Under the pieces are notes generated by a model. That model did not search any database, had not been told where the DNA came from, and saw only the letters and a program-made list of their open reading frames with translations. A program made the translations under genes and the position numbers. From assembly GCA_937924405.1 (NCBI GenBank), contig CALDVW010000020.1, positions 1-57,519 on the forward strand: DNA of 57,519 nucleotides, read 5' to 3'. Numbering within the stretch: position 1 is the first letter of the stretch; every line of letters begins with the position of its first letter. Positions 53,854 through 57,519 of the stretch are shown here, one piece after another. The DNA comes from an uncultured Lysobacterales bacterium (GTDB lineage: Bacteria > Pseudomonadota > Gammaproteobacteria > Xanthomonadales > SZUA-36).

Positions 53854-55422
53854 TCAGCTTGAACCCACGAACATGTTGTAAGCGGGATTTCCCTCTTCGC
53901 ATGTATAGCCGTAGCCGGTGTTTTCGAGGAACTGCCGGAAGCGGTCGTCATCGTCGGCCGGAACCTGGATTCCCATGAGTATCCGGCCGTACTCGGAGCC
54001 GTAGTTACGGTAGTGAAAAAGACTGATATTCCAGTCGCTTTTCATACCGCGCAGGAACTGCAGCAAGGCGCCGGGGCGTTCCGGAAACTGGAATCGCAGG
54101 ATTCGCTCATTTTTGACATCAGCGCGCCCGCCCACCATGTGGCGGATGTGCAGCCGGGCCATGGCGTTGGAGGAAAGGTCCTCTACCGGGAAGCCATGTT
54201 CAGCCAGTTCCCGGATAATTTCATTCTTTTCGCTCTCGCCGTTGCGCAGTGCAATACCGACAAAAATATGGGCCTCGCTCTTGTCGGCAATCCGGTAATT
54301 GAATTCGGTAATTCCCCGCATTCCAACGGTTTCGCAAAAATCCAGGAAGCTTCCGGGGCGCTCCGGAATGGTCACGCCGAATAGGGCTTCCTGGTCTTCA
54401 CCCACAGCCGCGCGCTCGGCAATGTGACGCAGGCGGGCAAAATTGACGTTGGCGCCGGACAGCACCGCGGCAGCGGTCCCTGTGGCGCCCGGCCGATCCA
54501 TGAAGAATCGCTTCAGCCCGGCAATGGCCAACACCCCGGCCGGTTCGGCAATGGCCCGGCTGTCTTCGTAAACATCTTGCACTGCAGCGCAAATCTCATC
54601 GTTATCGACTGTGATGATTTCGTCGAGAAGTCCGGAGCAGATGCTGAAGGTAAGGTCGCCGGTCCGTTTAACGGCCACACCCTCCGCAAAATGCCCGATT
54701 TCCTCGAGGGTGACCGGTTCGCCGGCATCAAAAGCAGCTTTCATCGACGCGGATTCTTCTGCCTCGACTCCGATCAGCTTGATCTCCGGGTGCAGATACC
54801 GGCTGACCAGCGCCATGCCGGCCGCCAGCCCGCCTCCGCCAATCGGCAAGAACAAATAGTCAACGGGTACCCGATTCTGGCGGAACATTTCAAGCGCGAT
54901 GGTGGCCTGGCCGACAATGACATCCGGATCATCGTAAGGGTGAACGAATACCCGCCCTTCTTCTTCCGCCATTTGCAGCGCCTTTTCACAGGCGGTGTCG
55001 AAATCATCGCCATGGATAACCACCCGGGCGCCCAGCTTTTTGACCGCGTTGATCTTGATGTCGGGCGTGATCGCCGGCATCACGACCAGCGTATCGACGC
55101 CGAGATGGTTGGCCGCCATGGCCACGCCCTGCGCGTGATTACCGGCCGACGCACAGATGATCCCCCGTTGCAGGTCCTCTTCGGAAAGTGATTGCAGCTT
55201 GGCATAAGCGCCGCGCAGCTTGAAGGAAAAAACCGGCTGCAGGTCTTCACGCTTCACCAGCACCCGGACCCCGAGGCGCTCGGCCAGCGACGGCATTTCC
55301 TGAACCGGTGTTTGCAGCACCAGGTCTTCCATGCGGCACTGCATGATGCGGGGCATATAGTGTTCGAACAGCGACCTGCTGGCCTCGGATCTACCTTCCC
55401 ACGCTGTCTTTGTGCGGGTCAT
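53854..55422 (-). CDS. ilvA: Threonine dehydratase, biosynthetic
   Basis: A 522-residue PLP enzyme that makes 2-oxobutyrate from threonine for isoleucine. The PLP lysine is Lys68 in SFKLRGAY; SAGNHAQGVA and GGGGLAAG bind the cofactor. Two C-terminal ACT-like regulatory domains (about 335-420 and 430-515, FGVTIPERPGSFLDF and LRFQFPERPGALLQF) give isoleucine/valine control, as in E. coli IlvA (514). The start at 55422 overlaps the leuB stop by four bases (ATGA), a sign of coupling within leuCDB-ilvA. Confidence 0.95.
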   Translation of the reverse strand: MTRTKTAWEGRSEASRSLFEHYMPRIMQCRMEDLVLQTPVQEMPSLAERLGVRVLVKREDLQPVFSFKLRGAYAKLQSLSEEDLQRGIICASAGNHAQGVAMAANHLGVDTLVVMPAITPDIKINAVKKLGARVVIHGDDFDTACEKALQMAEEEGRVFVHPYDDPDVIVGQATIALEMFRQNRVPVDYLFLPIGGGGLAAGMALVSRYLHPEIKLIGVEAEESASMKAAFDAGEPVTLEEIGHFAEGVAVKRTGDLTFSICSGLLDEIITVDNDEICAAVQDVYEDSRAIAEPAGVLAIAGLKRFFMDRPGATGTAAAVLSGANVNFARLRHIAERAAVGEDQEALFGVTIPERPGSFLDFCETVGMRGITEFNYRIADKSEAHIFVGIALRNGESEKNEIIRELAEHGFPVEDLSSNAMARLHIRHMVGGRADVKNERILRFQFPERPGALLQFLRGMKSDWNISLFHYRNYGSEYGRILMGIQVPADDDDRFRQFLENTGYGYTCEEGNPAYNMFVGSS

Positions 55423-56519
55423 GGGCTGAGCGCAGCAAGCTGCCCGCACACGGCGTCGGTCACTTCAGAAGTGCTGCATCCGTCAACCCGTAAATCACGC
55501 GTCAATATGCCCTCGTTCCAGCAAGCGTGGATGCATTTTTCCAGTGCAGCGGCTTCATCCGCACAATCGAGCGAGTAGCGCAGCATCATCGCCACGGACA
55601 GTAGCATCGCGTAAGGATTGGCCTTACCCTGTCCCGCGATGTCCGGCGCTGAGCCATGTACCGGCTCATACAAGCCGAAACGGTTCTCGTTGAGCGATGC
55701 GGAGGGCAGGAGCCCAAGCGAGCCGCACAGCATGGAAGCCTCGTCTGACAGGATATCGCCGAACAGGTTCTCGGTCAGCATGACATCGAAATCCGCAGGT
55801 CGGGTCAACAGGTGCATGGCGGCGGCGTCGACGTACATGTTTTCCAGGGCGACATCCGGAAATTCTTCTGCAATAACCTGGCCGACAACGGATCTCCACA
55901 AACGGGATGTCTCCAGTACATTGGCCTTGTCGACCAGGGTGATCCGGCCGTCTCGCTGTTGTGCTATCCGGCCGGCCGATCGCGTTACGCGTTCCACCTC
56001 TTCACGCGTGTAGCGGCACACATCCTCGGCCTGGTCGTGATCGCGCCACTTCTTGCCAAAGTAACTGCCACCCGTGAGTTCCCGAACAATCATCAGGTCT
56101 ACATTCTCGAGCCTGTCGGGTCTCAGAGGGGAAAAGGAATGAAGCGCGGGGTGGGTCACGATCGGCCGCAGATTGCAGAACAGATTGAACTCGGCCCGTA
56201 TTTTCAGAAGTCCTAGTTCCGGCCGCATTTCGGCCGGATTGCCATCCCACTTTGGCCCGCCGACGGCCCCGAGCAGCGCCGCATCGGCATTTTTGCAGGC
56301 TTCGATGGTCTCTGCGGGCAGAGGTGCTCCGGCGGCATCCACCGCGGCGCCGCCGATCAGTTGCTCATCCAGTTCTACTGTAAGGCCGTACAACTGCTCC
56401 ATTACCCCCAGAACGCGGCAGGCTGACTGGTAAACTTCCGGCCCGATGCCGTCTCCCGGCAGTCCGACCACCCGGAAGGTCCGGCCTGTATCAGCTGGCC
56501 TGATTTTGCTCATATTCAT
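55419..56519 (-). CDS. leuB: 3-isopropylmalate dehydrogenase
   Basis: A 366-residue NAD-dependent oxidative decarboxylase of leucine synthesis. GDGIGPEVYQSA, RELTGGSYFGKK, the catalytic Tyr/Lys region (RYTREEVERV, VDKANVL) and GSAPDIAGQGKANP match LeuB. The start may be 56519 or 56513; both lie inside the end of leuD. Length is like E. coli LeuB (363). Confidence 0.95.
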   Translation of the reverse strand: MNMSKIRPADTGRTFRVVGLPGDGIGPEVYQSACRVLGVMEQLYGLTVELDEQLIGGAAVDAAGAPLPAETIEACKNADAALLGAVGGPKWDGNPAEMRPELGLLKIRAEFNLFCNLRPIVTHPALHSFSPLRPDRLENVDLMIVRELTGGSYFGKKWRDHDQAEDVCRYTREEVERVTRSAGRIAQQRDGRITLVDKANVLETSRLWRSVVGQVIAEEFPDVALENMYVDAAAMHLLTRPADFDVMLTENLFGDILSDEASMLCGSLGLLPSASLNENRFGLYEPVHGSAPDIAGQGKANPYAMLLSVAMMLRYSLDCADEAAALEKCIHACWNEGILTRDLRVDGCSTSEVTDAVCGQLAALSP

Positions 56520-57069
56520 TGATCTTCTGTTCGTTTTCGAGAATGAAATCCAGCTGGTCGATACCCCGGGTCAGGCAATAGGCTGAGAAAGGTTCCAGCG
56601 GAAATTCAAACTCACCGTAACCATCGACACCCAGGGTGCGATTGTTGATGTCGATCCGGACGTTGTGCTCCGGATGGGACATCAGGAAATCCAGAACATG
56701 GTCTTCCACCATGATTGGCAGGAGGCCGTTTTTCAGCGAGTTGCTGCGAAAAATATCGGCAAACCGGGTGCTGATCACGGCTTTGAAGCCAAAATCGAGC
56801 ATGGCCCACGGTGCGTGCTCGCGCGACGAACCGCAGCCAAAGTTGCTGCCGGCAACCAACACCTCATGATGACCGGGCCGGTGTTCTTTAAGCGGGTTAT
56901 CGGCCCGCTCATTGCCGTTTTCGTCGAAACGCCAGCTGTAGAAACAAAATCTGCCAAGCCCTTCGCGTTCCGTCGTAGTCAGAAATTGGCCCGGAATGAT
57001 CTGGTCGGTATCTATATTGGCTACCGGCAGGTTGAAAGTGCGAGATTCGACTATGCCTGACTGGCTCAT
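56491..57069 (-). CDS. leuD: 3-isopropylmalate dehydratase small subunit
   Basis: A 192-residue subunit that forms isopropylmalate isomerase with Leu[33 protein letters not shown] and [16 protein letters not shown] are family signatures. Its start overlaps the leuC stop by four bases, so production of the two subunits is coupled. Confidence 0.95.
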   Translation of the reverse strand: MSQSGIVESRTFNLPVANIDTDQIIPGQFLTTTEREGLGRFCFYSWRFDENGNERADNPLKEHRPGHHEVLVAGSNFGCGSSREHAPWAMLDFGFKAVISTRFADIFRSNSLKNGLLPIMVEDHVLDFLMSHPEHNVRIDINNRTLGVDGYGEFEFPLEPFSAYCLTRGIDQLDFILENEQKINEYEQNQAS

Positions 57070-57519
57070 GCGGGGTCCTCCAGAAATTCCCTCGGGTCGG
57101 TAACGCGGCCGGTGACCGCGCTGGCTGCCGCGGTCAGCGGGCTGGCGAGCACAGTGCGTACGCCCCGTCCCTGGCGACCCTTGAAATTGCGGTTGCTGGT
57201 GCTTACCACCAGGTCACCCGGGTTTGCGGAATCACCGTTCATGGCCAGGCACATCGAGCAACCCGGCTCGCGCCATTCGGCGCCTGCCGAGATAAATATC
57301 CGGTCCAGGCCTTCCGCTTCAGCGGCTTTGCGGGTTGCTTCCGAGCCGGCTACGACCAGTACCCGCGTACCGTCGGCCACTTTCCTGTCTTTCATCAATT
57401 CGGCCGCGGCGCGCAGATCACTCAGGCGGGAGTTGGTGCAACTGCCGATGAACACCACATCGACGGGTTCGCCTGCCAGCCTGGAACCGCCTTTCAGTTG
57501 CATATAGTCCAAAGCATCA
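57066..57519 (-). CDS. leuC: 3-isopropylmalate dehydratase large subunit (5' end outside window)
   Basis: The last 150 residues or so of LeuC, an iron-sulfur enzyme; the reading frame continues past the window edge. The iron-sulfur cysteines are visible in FIGSCTNSR and in [11 protein letters not shown], and [11 protein letters not shown] with [12 protein letters not shown] close the sequence as in the family. The promoter and any leader of the operon lie outside the window. Confidence 0.95.
   Translation of the reverse strand, partial: DALDYMQLKGGSRLAGEPVDVVFIGSCTNSRLSDLRAAAELMKDRKVADGTRVLVVAGSEATRKAAEAEGLDRIFISAGAEWREPGCSMCLAMNGDSANPGDLVVSTSNRNFKGRQGRGVRTVLASPLTAAASAVTGRVTDPREFLEDPA

Noticed and set aside
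1-57519. tRNA or rRNA genes, insertion sequences, prophage
   Set aside because: No conserved tRNA arms, rRNA segments, transposase or integrase domains were recognised on either strand.

Overview
The window reads as a chromosomal segment of a free-living, aerobic, Gram-negative gammaproteobacterium. The support is a TonB-dependent receptor, a patatin-type outer-membrane protein, tatABC, a YcgL-family protein, RraA, a BON-LysM protein and classical leucine/isoleucine genes. An IPTL-CTERM protein, secreted peptidase, sulfatases and DNRLRE-type protein resemble marine heterotrophs such as the Woeseiaceae/Xanthomonadales-like groups; that placement is inference. No rRNA, tRNA, CRISPR array, prophage or insertion sequence was recognised.

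Layout. 1-600: the tail of an unidentified gene, then a REP-like hairpin and two long imperfect palindromes. 597-7220: a NicO/UreH-like permease, a decayed alpha-carbonic anhydrase, glpK with an alpha/beta hydrolase on the minus strand, an aldehyde dehydrogenase and asparagine synthetase A. 7474-18257: a tightly packed plus-strand cluster of family III CoA-transferase, HMG-CoA-lyase-type enzyme, HyuA, HyuB, isochorismatase-type amidohydrolase, TonB-dependent receptor and periplasmic sulfatase. It looks like a complete uptake and degradation route for an unknown compound and is the most interesting locus here. 18339-20761: acetolactate synthase, with its small and large subunit genes unusually divergent. 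20764-25924: three envelope or secreted proteins, two sharing a C-terminal domain. 26009-29103: a sodium/solute symporter coupled to an exported amidohydrolase.

29114-53683 is mostly housekeeping: an SDR oxidoreductase, rraA-mscS, an S9 peptidase, glmU-glmS, a 42-residue membrane protein with an orphan ExbD, ycgL, a Kbp-like protein, acs, a PlpD-like phospholipase, dodecin, a DUF3465 protein, a rhomboid protease, a LOG protein, tatABC, an IPTL-CTERM protein, hemH, a threonine-synthase-like enzyme, a FadB/FadJ-like beta-oxidation enzyme and an HdeD-like membrane protein. 53854-57519 is the minus-strand leuCDB-ilvA operon with overlapping stops and starts; leuC runs off the window. A composite palindromic element built from the same modules as those near position 200 lies between the HdeD-like gene and ilvA.

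Together the genes describe a heterotroph that imports complex, probably sulfated or amide-bearing organic matter across the outer membrane, breaks it down to acyl-CoA units (CoA-transferase, lyase, FadB-like enzyme, Acs), and makes its own branched-chain amino acids, asparagine, haem and amino sugars.
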